Below are positions 33,197-43,335 of a DNA stretch of 64,000 bases, in pieces; the first letter of the stretch is position 1; each line of letters starts with the position of its first letter. The stretch covers positions 1 through 64,000 of the forward strand of contig JAFKFI010000049.1 of NCBI GenBank assembly GCA_017307285.1, read 5' to 3'. This DNA is from Alphaproteobacteria bacterium. Its GTDB lineage: Bacteria; Pseudomonadota; Alphaproteobacteria; Acetobacterales; Acetobacteraceae. Below the pieces are notes generated by a model. That model was given only the letters and a program-made list of their open reading frames with translations. It did no database searches and was not told where the DNA came from. The translations under genes were made by a program, and so were the position numbers.

Positions 33197-34375
33197 CTAC
33201 CGGCTGAGCTCCTTCGTCATCTCGTCCAGCCCGTTGAGCGTGAGCGGAAACATCCGATTTTCCATCTGCTGGCGGATGATGCCGATGGACTGCGTGTAGC
33301 CCCAACTCTCCTCCGGCGTCGGGTTGAGCCAGGCCGAACGGCGATAATGCGAGATCAGCCGGTGCAGCCAGACATTCCCCGGCTCGTCGTTCCAATGCTC
33401 CACAGAGCCGCCCTGCATGAGGATTTCGTACGGGCTCATCGAGGCATCACCGACGAAGATCGCCTTATAATCCGCACCGTAGGTCCGCAGCAGCTCCAGG
33501 GTGGAAATCTGCGTCTCCTGCCGGCGCCGATTGTTCTTCCACACCCGCTCATAGACGCAGTTGTGGAAATAGAAATACTCGAGGTGTTTGAACTCGCCAC
33601 GCGCCGCCGAGAACAGCTCCTCGCAGACCCGCACGTGCTCATCCATCGAGCCGCCAATGTCGAGGAACAACAGCACCTTCACCTTGTTATGCCGCTCCGG
33701 CACCAGCTTGAGGTCGAGCATCCCGGCGTTGTTGGCGGTCGAGCGGATCGTATCCGGCATGTCGAGCTCGGTCGGCTCGCCCTGGCGGGCGAAGCGTCGC
33801 AGGCGGCGCAACGCGATCTTGATGTTGCGCGTGCCGATCTCGACATTGTCGTCGAGGTCCTTGAACTCGCGCTTGTCCCACACCTTCACCGCCCGGCGAT
33901 GCCGGCTTTCGTCCTGGCCGATGCGGATGCCCTCGGGATTGTAGCCGTGCGCCCCGAACGGCGAGGTTCCCGCCGTGCCGATCCATTTCGAGCCGCCCTG
34001 GTGCCGCCCCTTCTGCTCGGCGAGACGCTGGCGCAGCGTCTCCATCAGCTTTTCCCAGCCTCCGAGCGCCTCGATCTGCTTCTTCTCCTCCTCGGTGAGC
34101 AGCTTCTCCGCCATCTTGCGCAGCCACTCCTCGGGCAGCTCGCGCATCAAATCGCCCTCGGGCGGCTCCAGCCCCTTGAAGAACTCACCGAACACGCGGT
34201 CGAACCGGTCGAGATGCCGCTCGTCCTTCACCAGGGTCGAGCGGCCGAGATAGTAGAAATCGTCGAGGCTGTAATTCGCCACCCCGGCCTGCATCGCGCC
34301 GAGGAAGGCGAGATATTCGGTGATCGAGACCGGCACGCCGCCCTGGCGCAGCGCGAACATGAACCCCGCGAACAT
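33197..34375 (-). CDS. VWA domain-containing CoxE-like protein
   Basis: 392 residues. The N-terminal part is helical and charged (FKGLEPPEGDLMRELPEEWL, KMAEKLLTEEEKKQIEALGG). The C-terminal part is a von Willebrand A-like domain: VKVLLFLDIGGSMDEHVRVC gives the MIDAS D-x-G-x-S variant (here DIGGS), then EYFYFHNCVYERVWKNNRRR and FVGDASMSPYEILMQGG with a later MIDAS Asp. It belongs to the CoxE-like group that pairs with MoxR ATPases as metal-cofactor or complex-assembly chaperones. The MoxR gene lies two bases upstream on the same strand, so the pair is an operon. Its client enzyme is not apparent here. Confidence 0.9.
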   Translation of the reverse strand: MFAGFMFALRQGGVPVSITEYLAFLGAMQAGVANYSLDDFYYLGRSTLVKDERHLDRFDRVFGEFFKGLEPPEGDLMRELPEEWLRKMAEKLLTEEEKKQIEALGGWEKLMETLRQRLAEQKGRHQGGSKWIGTAGTSPFGAHGYNPEGIRIGQDESRHRRAVKVWDKREFKDLDDNVEIGTRNIKIALRRLRRFARQGEPTELDMPDTIRSTANNAGMLDLKLVPERHNKVKVLLFLDIGGSMDEHVRVCEELFSAARGEFKHLEYFYFHNCVYERVWKNNRRRQETQISTLELLRTYGADYKAIFVGDASMSPYEILMQGGSVEHWNDEPGNVWLHRLISHYRRSAWLNPTPEESWGYTQSIGIIRQQMENRMFPLTLNGLDEMTKELSR

Positions 34376-34377
34376 GA

Positions 34378-35223
<846 letters not shown>

Positions 35224-35289
35224 ACTCGGTCCTTTCAGATTTTCGCCGGCAATGATCGGGTCATCCCGCCGGTTGAGCAAGGGGAAGGC

Positions 35290-38200
35290 TCAACCGCCTC
35301 GGGTGATCCGCAACCACGGGTGGCGGCGGTGCATGTCGGCGATCAGCTGACGCTTATTGCCGTGCTTGTCAGTCGAGCTGGCGAGCATGGACGACCTGTG
35401 GACGCGATACTCCGCCAAGACTTCCGGCGCATGCTCACCCCAGAGGCCGAGCTCGGCCAGTCGACACCAGAAATCGTAGTCCTCCCAGCCGAAGCGCACG
35501 TGGTCGTAACCGCCCGCCGCCGCCCAGGCCCATTTGGCGACCAGCGCCATCGCGTCGATATAGTTGCCTGTGACCAGCCGGCCGGGCAGATACGGCGCAT
35601 CACTGAACACCGCGCCCTTGTCGCCGAATTGCTGCAGTGTCGGATAGGCGAACGCGGCACGGCTCGTCGTCAGCCGCCCCAATAGCGTCGCGCAACACGC
35701 CGGACGCAACCGGTTGTCGGCATCGAGCGGCAACACGAACGGCGTCTCGGCCGCCGAGAACCCGCTATTGCGCGCGAAGCCGAGCCCCGCGTTGGCGCGA
35801 TGCCGAAGCACGATGAGACGATTGAACCGGCTGGCATTGCGCCGCGCCCATTCCAGCACCAGTCCCGCACTATCGTCGGTCGAGCCGTCATCGACCGCGA
35901 CGAGGTCGAGCGGGGCCAGGGTTTGCAGTCGCACGGACTCCAAGGCCTCGATGACCACGCCTTCGTAATTGTAGACCGGCACGATCACCGTCACCTCGGC
36001 CGTGCCGAGCGCGTCCGCGGCGAATAGTTCGTCCGACTCCGGCACGGTCGGCGGCGGACGGCGCGGCTCGGACTGGCGGCGCAGTTCGAGCTCGAAAGCG
36101 CGCGCGCCCTCAGCGCCACCTTCGATCTGCCGCAGAAGGCACAGCATCAGCTCCTCACGTCGTTCCGGGCCATAGCGCCACAGCACGTCGTGATAGGCGG
36201 CCCGTCCCACCTGCCGCCGTCGTGCTACGTCATCGACCAGCGCGAGGATCGCGTCGTGCCACTGTTCCTCGGTCTCGGCGAGGAAGCCGGTCTCACCCGT
36301 GCGGATCGCCCGACGCATCGGCCCGGTCGGGGAGGCTACGGTCGGCACGTCGGCCAGCGCAGCCTCGAAATACTTGAGCTCGCTCTTGGCCTCGCAGAAC
36401 TCGTTGCCGGTCTCGAGCGGCGCAAGATTGATGTCGAACCGCGCCATCTCGTCGGGCAGCTGCTCGAGCGGCACCATGTCGCGCCACTCGATCTGCGCCT
36501 CCAGGCCAGCAAGCATCGGAAGCTCGTTCAGCAGCACCACGCCCTCGCCGCCGTTCGGCTCTCGGAACAGCGTCAGACGGGCGTCGACGCGAGCGCGCAG
36601 CACGCGCGCCACCGCGCCGGCAGCAACCGCAAAGTCTCGCTGATGAGTACGCGATCCCGCCGCGTAGCCGATCCTGACCAGTCCATCGTGGTCGCCGAGC
36701 CGCTTCGCGCGCGCCGCAACGCGGGCACGAGCGTGGCATGCCTCGTCGAAGCCGTTGGGTAGCACGAAGGCCGTGCGGCCGATGTCGCGCGCGTGGTCCG
36801 CCAATTCCTCCGTCGGACAGACGCAAATCGCGCTGGCGTCAAGCGCGCGGCGGATGAGCTCAAAGAAGGTCCAAGTGCCGCTCTCGGTATGGCCCGCCGA
36901 ACGGATACCGTCGATCACCTCGATCCGCGCAAGCTCCGGCTTGAACATCAGATCGTCGACGTCGAACACCACGCAGGCCCCAATCTCCGCGCAGGCCTCG
37001 ATGATCCCCTGGACGTGCGGGCTCCACGTCACGCGCCACAGCACGACGACGCGAGCGCCAGCCAGCGTATGCGGCCCGACGGGCGCCGCCTCCGACCAAT
37101 CGGCGCGCCAGCCAATCGCCTCGGCCAGCCGCATCGCGCGCAGGACCCGATAGTGATGGCCGGGCGTCGTCGGTTCACCGGAAATAAAGAGGATGCGCGG
37201 TGGAAGGTCGACCGGCGGCCCCTCCGCCTCATGCTGCGGCTCGCGGGATTCGGCGGTGATCGGCGGCTCGGCAATTAGGGAAACTGTAGACGGCGCCAAA
37301 GGAACGGGCGTGGGATCCACGTCCAGAGCGGGACGGCGGATCAGCCCGCGTGCCCATCGCAGCGGACGGGTGATGCGCCAGGAGATCGAGCCGGCCATCG
37401 TGTCACGCGACAGCGACAATGCGGCAAGCTCAGCCTCCACCGCCTGCAGGCGCCGCGCCTGCTCCTCGGCGGCGCCGAGATGCTTAGAAAGGATATCCCG
37501 CTGCTCTTCGGCGGCGGTCGCCCGGGCACGCCACCCAGACAACTCGACCTGCCGCATCTTCGTGAGAGCCGCGCGTTGCTCGGCAAGCTCATCGTGGGAG
37601 GTGGCAAGCTCCTGTTCGAGCATCGCCACCCTATTTCTCGCCTCTGCCAGCAAGATCGCGAACGAGCGGCCGGACGGGCGCTGGCCGCCAAGTTCGGTGG
37701 CGCGCTGCTGTGCCTGCACACGCGCGGCGTCGCTGCGCAGCTGTGATCGCCTTGCATCCGCCAAGTCCTGCATCAGCACCCAGCGCTCGCCGAGCAGAGC
37801 GAAGCGCTCACGCACTGTCGCGATGACGTGCGGATCGCGGATCGCACACAGCGCCGCAATCTCCGGCGGCACCGCATCTCCGACCGCCAGCACACCGAGC
37901 CCATGCGCGTGCAGGAACTCGAAGCCCGGAAACTCGGCGCGCAATTCTTCCCAGCGCCGCCAGACGCCAAAGTCGCGCTCGCGAACGTTGGTGTCGTGGA
38001 ACAGGATCACCGCCCGCCTCGACAGCTTCGGCAACCAGCTGGCGAAATCGTGCGCGACGTCCTCGTAGCGATGCCGGCCGTCGATATGCAGCAGATCGAC
38101 CGAGTGATCCGCGATCTGCGACAGAGCGGCATCGAACGAGCAGCGGATCAATCGCGAAAAGCCGCCATAACGCGCGTCGTGGAACTCCCGCAGCTCCTCG

Positions 38201-38526
38201 AACACCGACTCACCGTAGAACCCGGCGTGCTCGTCACCTTGCCATGTGTCGATCGCGTAGCAGCGGGCGTCGAGGCCCTCCTGCAGCACGGCCTCACAGA
38301 ACGCCGCGTAAGAAACCCCGGCGTGGGTACCGAGCTCGACGATCGAACGTGGACGCGCGGCCCGGACAATCCATCCGGCGAACGGCACGTGGCCGTACCA
38401 TGCGCTATCGACCCCCAGCCGGGTCGGTCGGCGGAACAGCGGCCCGAGCGTCGGCTCAGTGAGCGCAGCCAACGCCGAACTTCCTGAATCGCGGGCGCTT
38501 TGCTCGCTCCCGGTCATCTGGTCCAT
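35290..38526 (-). CDS. Three-domain protein: methyltransferase, GT4 and GT2
   Basis: About 1078 residues from ATG 38526 (ATG 38538 and 38517 are alternatives). Residues about 45-210 are a Methyltransf_24-type domain (SIVELGTHAGVSYAAFCEAV; DLLHIDGRHRYEDVAHDF; VILFHDTNVRERDFGVWRRW). Residues about 265-390 form a coiled coil ending in the SISWRITRPLRWARG motif common in such glycan enzymes. A GT4-like domain follows (ILFISGEPTTPGHHYRVLRA; VVFDVDDLMFKPE; FDINLAPLETGNEFCEAKSE). The last 250 residues are a GT2 domain: VIVPVYNYEGVVIEALESVR, AVDDGSTDDSA and FVLPLDADNRLRP with its DxD-like motif. It likely builds and modifies a surface polysaccharide as one multi-step enzyme. Confidence 0.88.
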   Translation of the reverse strand: MDQMTGSEQSARDSGSSALAALTEPTLGPLFRRPTRLGVDSAWYGHVPFAGWIVRAARPRSIVELGTHAGVSYAAFCEAVLQEGLDARCYAIDTWQGDEHAGFYGESVFEELREFHDARYGGFSRLIRCSFDAALSQIADHSVDLLHIDGRHRYEDVAHDFASWLPKLSRRAVILFHDTNVRERDFGVWRRWEELRAEFPGFEFLHAHGLGVLAVGDAVPPEIAALCAIRDPHVIATVRERFALLGERWVLMQDLADARRSQLRSDAARVQAQQRATELGGQRPSGRSFAILLAEARNRVAMLEQELATSHDELAEQRAALTKMRQVELSGWRARATAAEEQRDILSKHLGAAEEQARRLQAVEAELAALSLSRDTMAGSISWRITRPLRWARGLIRRPALDVDPTPVPLAPSTVSLIAEPPITAESREPQHEAEGPPVDLPPRILFISGEPTTPGHHYRVLRAMRLAEAIGWRADWSEAAPVGPHTLAGARVVVLWRVTWSPHVQGIIEACAEIGACVVFDVDDLMFKPELARIEVIDGIRSAGHTESGTWTFFELIRRALDASAICVCPTEELADHARDIGRTAFVLPNGFDEACHARARVAARAKRLGDHDGLVRIGYAAGSRTHQRDFAVAAGAVARVLRARVDARLTLFREPNGGEGVVLLNELPMLAGLEAQIEWRDMVPLEQLPDEMARFDINLAPLETGNEFCEAKSELKYFEAALADVPTVASPTGPMRRAIRTGETGFLAETEEQWHDAILALVDDVARRRQVGRAAYHDVLWRYGPERREELMLCLLRQIEGGAEGARAFELELRRQSEPRRPPPTVPESDELFAADALGTAEVTVIVPVYNYEGVVIEALESVRLQTLAPLDLVAVDDGSTDDSAGLVLEWARRNASRFNRLIVLRHRANAGLGFARNSGFSAAETPFVLPLDADNRLRPACCATLLGRLTTSRAAFAYPTLQQFGDKGAVFSDAPYLPGRLVTGNYIDAMALVAKWAWAAAGGYDHVRFGWEDYDFWCRLAELGLWGEHAPEVLAEYRVHRSSMLASSTDKHGNKRQLIADMHRRHPWLRITRGG

Positions 38527-38624
38527 AGCAACCCGCATCCCCTTCGGTTCCTGCCGGGATGCTTGTAAACCAGCTTGCGCCAGCGTCGAAACCGGCGATG
38601 GGTTCTTCCGGGCAGGAGTGATAC

Positions 38625-39554
38625 GTGTCGGGCCAAGCAGGAGGCGGTCATCACGCGCCAAGCCGGATCTGCCTGTTCGCCCACTACGATCCAAGCGGCC
38701 GGATTGCGCCGCATGTGCTCCACTATCTCGGACATCTCGCGAGCTGCGGTTTCGCAATCCACATCGCCTGCTCTGGGCTCACGCAGCTGGATGAGCGCGA
38801 TCGCGCAGCACTTGCGCGGATCGGCGCGAGCGCGCATCCACGCGAGAACGCCGGGCTCGATTTCGGCGCCTGGCAGCATCTGCTGCGATCGGGCTGTGCG
38901 GCGGGCGCGGATGAAATCCTGCTCGCCAATGACAGCGTATTCGGCCCGCTGGGCGATCTCCGTCCGATCTTCGCCACGATGCGGCAGCGCAAGCTCGACG
39001 CCTGGGGGATGGTGGCGAGCACGGAAGGAGTGTGGCACCTGCAATCCTGGTTCGTCTGGCTCTCCGCCGCAGCACTCGCCCGGCCCGCCGTGCAGCGTGT
39101 GTTCACACAGCCTTTCGCCGACATGGATAAGCCCGAAATCATCCTGCACGGGGAGCTCGGCCTCGGTGTCGCGCTGCGGGCCGAAAAGCTCGCCTGCGGG
39201 GCGCGCTTCGAGGAACCGAGACGTAGCCGGTTGCGGCGGCTCGCCCGGGTGAACCCAATGCATCTCGACTGGGCCTCCCTGATCGCAACCGGCACTGTGC
39301 CGTTCGTGAAGATCGAGCTGTTGCGCGACAACCCGATCCGCATTCCGTGGGCCGACCGCTGGCCTTCGGTGATCGCACGCGCCTCGGACTATCCGCTCGA
39401 TTTCGTCCGCAGCCACCTGCCTCGTGCGACACCGATGCTGCCGCCACGCTGGCGGACGCTCCTGTTTTATCTGCTGCTAACCCGCGACAAACGATGGGCA
39501 GCGGGTTCGGTGCTGCCAACCGTCAGGCGGATGCTGTCGCGCGAGCGACGCTGA
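38625..39554 (+). CDS. Rhamnan synthesis F-like protein
   Basis: 309 residues from GTG 38625. The sequence RICLFAHYDPSGRIAPHVLH, then ENAGLDFGAWQHLL, DEILLANDSVFGPLGDLRPI and WGMVASTEGVWHLQSWFVWL is the RgpF (rhamnan synthesis F, pfam05045) pattern, in which NAG-D and NDS are conserved. It ends with a basic segment, RDKRWAAGSVLPTVRRMLSR. RgpF-like proteins help make rhamnose-glucose polysaccharides, probably as glycosyltransferases. The gene is divergent from the three-domain enzyme with 98 bases between. Its last 88 bases overlap the end of the converging double-GT4 gene. Confidence 0.88.
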   Translation: MSGQAGGGHHAPSRICLFAHYDPSGRIAPHVLHYLGHLASCGFAIHIACSGLTQLDERDRAALARIGASAHPRENAGLDFGAWQHLLRSGCAAGADEILLANDSVFGPLGDLRPIFATMRQRKLDAWGMVASTEGVWHLQSWFVWLSAAALARPAVQRVFTQPFADMDKPEIILHGELGLGVALRAEKLACGARFEEPRRSRLRRLARVNPMHLDWASLIATGTVPFVKIELLRDNPIRIPWADRWPSVIARASDYPLDFVRSHLPRATPMLPPRWRTLLFYLLLTRDKRWAAGSVLPTVRRMLSRERR

Positions 39555-42322
39555 TTCGCTGCTCTGGTCAACAGCGAAAAGAGCTCTTCCGCCTGGTCGT
39601 CGAATGTCGCGAGCCGCCCCTTATGCGGGTTGCGATACCCGGCCAGCCGCTCCGGCGCATCCAGCAGCGCGGCGATCGCTGCCTCCAACGGCTCGTAACG
39701 GCCGTCCATCGGGATAAGCGTGCCGTTCACCCCATCGCTGATCGCCTCCGCCGGGCCGCCGCAATCGGTGGCGATCACCCACACGTCGCGCGCCAGCGCC
39801 TCGCGCACAGTAAGGCCGAAACTCTCCTTCCATTGCGAGGGGAACACCAGCACGTCGATACGCTCGAAGAACTGGTCTAGCTCGTCCTGTGCGTAGGCCG
39901 GCTCGGTCATCACTCGCCCGGCGACGCGCCAGTCACCCACATCGATCGACGCAAAGCCGAGATTGAGCGTGTTGTCCACCAACACCAATTCCCAGTTGGG
40001 CTGCGTCAGACCCTCGAAGGCGCGGCGCAGTTGCGGGAAGCCCTTCACCTGTTCCCCGCCCCCAACATACCCGAAGCGCAGCACGCGACCGGGCCGACGA
40101 GCGCGCGGACGTGCGGGGAGACGGATGCCGTTGGTTTGCACCAGCAACCGCGCTGGATCGAGGCCATTCGCGCGGTACAGATCCCGGTGCGACTCGCTCG
40201 GCGCGAGCACCAGGGCCGCGCCGCGCAATCCGCGCAGCAGCATCTCCAGCCGCTCCGGCAAATGCCGGATCTCGGGGACGCACGCCCGGCAAAGATTGAG
40301 GTCGATCCGGGTCTGAAAACAGTAATGGCCGTCCCCGCGGACCATGAACTGACGCGGGCATAGCCACCATGCGTCATGCACCGTCACCACGTAGGGCACG
40401 CCTGCCTCCTGGCACGCATCGAGAATGCTCGCCCCGAGACCCTGGATGGAGTGGATGTGAACGACGTCGGGCTGCACGGCACGCAATACAGCAAGGAACT
40501 GCGTCGCCACGGCGGGATTGTCGAACTCGCCGATCGCGTCCGGATGCGCCGGAATAGCCATGCTGACAATCGGCATCCCGTCCTGCTCGTAGCGCAGCAA
40601 CCCGACGGATTGCTCCGAGTGCCGGATATGCGAGGTGAACACGAACACTTCCGCATCATCGCGTGCGTCGATTCGACGCGCCGTCTCCTCCGCCACGATG
40701 GTGGCCCCGCCGAAGCTGCGCGGCCAGAAGAACACGTTCGCCACCAGCACGCGCAATCCGCGCTTCGTTCGCTGGTCGAGCCCGGCGACCAGCGGCGCGA
40801 GCTGGTAGCTCGCCACGGCGTCTGGGGCGTAGCGCGCCAGCACGGAACGCTGCGCCGCCTCTCCCATGCGATGCCGCAGCAAAGGGTCGTCGGCCAACCC
40901 CTCAAGCGCGTCGAACCAGGCCGGCGCATCCTCGGCCAACATCCCGGTTTCGCCGTGCGCGACGACCGAGGTGAAGTTCGCGCGCGGGGAACACACGGCG
41001 GGCACGCCGAGCACGGCCGCTTCGAGGAACTTGATGTTGCTCTTGGCGTCGTTGAACACCGTATTCTCGAGCGGCGCCAGGGCGATGTCGCTATCCGCGA
41101 GCAATGCCAACCAGGTGCGATAGTCCACCCGCTCCAGCCGCTCTATTCTTATGGCGAGCCGGTCCATCTCGGGAGGCAGAGCGAGGTCGCCTACGATCCT
41201 CAAGCAAACCTCCGGGCGCGCGTCCATCAGCCGCACGAGCGCCGGTGCGGCGATAGCGAAATCGATGTCGTGCGTCTTGGTGCCGGAACCGTAGATGATC
41301 CGCACCTCCGCCGCATCGCCTCGCAAGCGGGTCGCGCGCAATAGTTCCGCCGTCTCCAGCGTTTCGCAATCGAGCGCATTCTCGACCACCGCGGCTTCTG
41401 GCACACCCGCCGCGCGCATCGCCGCCGCAAGATGCTCTGTCGAGGCAATCGCCTTGTCGCAAGCGAGCATCGAACGACGGTACAACCGGCCGCCAAGCAT
41501 CAGGTTCTCGCGCGTCTCCGGCGTCAGCGTATCGAGATTGCGGTTGGCGCGGTACACCGCCTCCTCGAATATCAGGTCGTCGACTTCCCACCAGCTTGTG
41601 ACCCCGAGCCGCCGCGCCTCCGCGATCAAGTCCAGCATCTCCGCCGTTCCCGGCACCCTATAGAAGATCACCAACGAGCAGAGCTGCAGTGCCGCACGTG
41701 ATGCGGCGAGATCGTGCCAATCCGTCACCGTGCAGCCGATGCCGAGGCGTTCAAGGAATTCCTGCTTCTGCCACACTCGGTACTTGGCGCATTGCGGCAC
41801 ACTGAGCTCGGCGATGATGAGCACGCTGGGCGCCAGCGCCGTCACGGCGGGCCGCGCAAGCGGCGTGGAATAGGCCGCATGCGCGGCCTCGGCAACTGCA
41901 CCCGACCGTCGCAGCCGCCCGGCAACCCGCCTCAGCGTCCGGGAAACATCCCGCCGTATGACTGCGAATATCTTGCGCCATGCGGCTCCCCAGCCCACGC
42001 GGGCCGCAAGACTGAGCACACGACGGCCGCGACCCGCTGCCGCGCCGGACGGTGGCGCCCCGCCGATCAGCCGGGCGGCGAGCCGGAGCGGCGCCGTGAC
42101 CCGCCAAAACGTCGAATCGTAGAGTTCGCGCAAAGCGGTCTCGTTGCGCGCGGCCCAGTCGAGAATGCTGGACAGCCGCGCCGCTTGCAGCCGGGCGCTC
42201 GCGTCGCTGGCCCGCGCGCGATCCGCCATACGTGCGATCTCGGCGCGCAGGTAATCGACCTCCGCGCTGAGCCTGGCCGCCTCCGCAGATTCGCCGCGTT
42301 CGGGTTCGATCGTTCCAGCCAA
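39467..42322 (-). CDS. Tandem GT4 glycosyltransferase
   Basis: About 951 residues from TTG 42322, chosen because AAAGG lies seven bases ahead; GTG 42361 is in frame but abuts a strong hairpin. Residues about 10-55 are a short coiled coil, followed by STFWRVTAPLRLAARLI. The first glycosyltransferase domain holds VLIIAELSVPQCAKYRVWQK, TSWWEVDDLIFEEAVYRANR, IIYGSGTKTHDIDFAIAAPA and DIALAPLENTVFNDAKSNIK. The second holds VFFWPRSFGGATIVAEETAR, VVHIHSIQGLGASILDACQE, VVTVHDAWWLCPRQF and VLVFPSQWKESFGLTVREAL. So it has two complete GT-B domains in one chain. Probably it adds two sugars in sequence to a surface glycan. Its 3' end overlaps the RgpF gene by 88 bases. Confidence 0.85.
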   Translation of the reverse strand: MAGTIEPERGESAEAARLSAEVDYLRAEIARMADRARASDASARLQAARLSSILDWAARNETALRELYDSTFWRVTAPLRLAARLIGGAPPSGAAAGRGRRVLSLAARVGWGAAWRKIFAVIRRDVSRTLRRVAGRLRRSGAVAEAAHAAYSTPLARPAVTALAPSVLIIAELSVPQCAKYRVWQKQEFLERLGIGCTVTDWHDLAASRAALQLCSLVIFYRVPGTAEMLDLIAEARRLGVTSWWEVDDLIFEEAVYRANRNLDTLTPETRENLMLGGRLYRRSMLACDKAIASTEHLAAAMRAAGVPEAAVVENALDCETLETAELLRATRLRGDAAEVRIIYGSGTKTHDIDFAIAAPALVRLMDARPEVCLRIVGDLALPPEMDRLAIRIERLERVDYRTWLALLADSDIALAPLENTVFNDAKSNIKFLEAAVLGVPAVCSPRANFTSVVAHGETGMLAEDAPAWFDALEGLADDPLLRHRMGEAAQRSVLARYAPDAVASYQLAPLVAGLDQRTKRGLRVLVANVFFWPRSFGGATIVAEETARRIDARDDAEVFVFTSHIRHSEQSVGLLRYEQDGMPIVSMAIPAHPDAIGEFDNPAVATQFLAVLRAVQPDVVHIHSIQGLGASILDACQEAGVPYVVTVHDAWWLCPRQFMVRGDGHYCFQTRIDLNLCRACVPEIRHLPERLEMLLRGLRGAALVLAPSESHRDLYRANGLDPARLLVQTNGIRLPARPRARRPGRVLRFGYVGGGEQVKGFPQLRRAFEGLTQPNWELVLVDNTLNLGFASIDVGDWRVAGRVMTEPAYAQDELDQFFERIDVLVFPSQWKESFGLTVREALARDVWVIATDCGGPAEAISDGVNGTLIPMDGRYEPLEAAIAALLDAPERLAGYRNPHKGRLATFDDQAEELFSLLTRAANQRRSRDSIRLTVGSTEPAAHRLSRVSSR

Positions 42323-42363
42323 GCCGTTGCCTTTGCGGAGGAATGCCCGGCCGGTTAGCACAC

Positions 42364-42393
42364 GCGCCGGCGGCTGCCTACAGCCGCCGGCGC
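42364..42393 (-). terminator. Long perfect hairpin after the LLM gene
   Basis: A 13-base-pair GC-rich stem (42364-42376 with 42381-42393) around a four-base loop, 20 bases past the LLM gene stop and just before the double-GT4 gene. There is no T tract downstream. It may end liv-operon transcription or hide the GTG at 42361 from ribosomes. Confidence 0.45.
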
Positions 42394-42413
42394 TTTGTCA
42401 GTCTGACCCGCCC

Positions 42414-43322
42414 TTATAGCAGGTCAGCCACGGCCTCCTTGTAGCGCTTCATCGCCCCCAAGTGATCAGCCATCGTGCGTCCGGCGATCCGGCGGTGGTG
42501 GTTGCGACCGAAGGTGGTGGTCAAGCACAGCCGCTCCACGCCGAGCGCCTTCCAGCCGCGCACCTCCTCGCGCCAATCGGCTTCCGATCCCTCGCCCATC
42601 GAGACCCAGCACTCCAGGCCGACGCCCGCCGGGTCGCGCCCTTCCTGCTCGATGTAGGAACGCAGGGTATCGAACACCTGCCTCGCCCCGTCGTCCGGCC
42701 TGTAGCTGTTCGGCATCCAGCCATCGCCGAATTTGGCGATCCGCTTCAACGTCACGTCTTGGTGACCGCCATACCAGACTGGCACACGCCGATGCACCGG
42801 CAGCGGATTGATGCCCGCGTCGTCGATCCTGTGCCAGCGCCCCTCGAACTTCACGTGCGGCGCCGCCCAGAGCTGTTGCATGACATGCACCTGCTCCTCG
42901 GAGCGGCGGCCTCGGTTGTGAAAATTCTCGTTGAGCCCGACGAACTCCACCTCGTTCCAACCGACGCCGACACCCAGCCGGAAGCGCCCACCGCACAGCA
43001 CGTCGAGACTCGCGGCCTGCTTGGCGACCAGCACCGTCTGACGCTGTGCCAGGATCAGCACCTGCGTCGAGAAGCCGATGCTTTTGGTGATCCCGCTGAG
43101 ATAGCCGAACAGCACGAACGGATCATGGAACATGTCCTTCGACGTGTTCCGCGCCCCCCAGTCGGGCCGGTTTTCGACGTTGACGCCGAGCACGTGGTCG
43201 GGCGCGGCGAGATCGTCGAAACCCTGCTCCTCCGCCGCTTCCGCGAACGCCTTCACCGTCGCCGGATCGCCGCCGATATCGCCGAGTGGCATTAGTATGC
43301 CGAGCTTCATCCTGTCCGCCAT
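42414..43322 (-). CDS. LLM-class (F420/flavin-dependent) oxidoreductase
   Basis: 302 residues from ATG 43322, preceded by AAAGGGAGAG. KLGILMPLGDIGGDPATVKA begins the luciferase-like barrel. Further motifs are GFDDLAAPDHVLG, FSTQVLILAQRQTVLVAKQA, SLDVLCGGRFRLGVGVGWNE and VEFVGLNENFHNRGRR, the last two being the usual F420/FMN cofactor contacts. VWYGGHQDVTLKRIAKFGDG completes the barrel. The family reduces or oxidises small molecules with flavin or F420; the specific reaction is unknown. It comes 13 bases after livF, so it is probably part of the liv operon and may act on the imported compound. Confidence 0.9.
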   Translation of the reverse strand: MADRMKLGILMPLGDIGGDPATVKAFAEAAEEQGFDDLAAPDHVLGVNVENRPDWGARNTSKDMFHDPFVLFGYLSGITKSIGFSTQVLILAQRQTVLVAKQAASLDVLCGGRFRLGVGVGWNEVEFVGLNENFHNRGRRSEEQVHVMQQLWAAPHVKFEGRWHRIDDAGINPLPVHRRVPVWYGGHQDVTLKRIAKFGDGWMPNSYRPDDGARQVFDTLRSYIEQEGRDPAGVGLECWVSMGEGSEADWREEVRGWKALGVERLCLTTTFGRNHHRRIAGRTMADHLGAMKRYKEAVADLL

Positions 43323-43335
43323 CGCCGCTCTCCCT

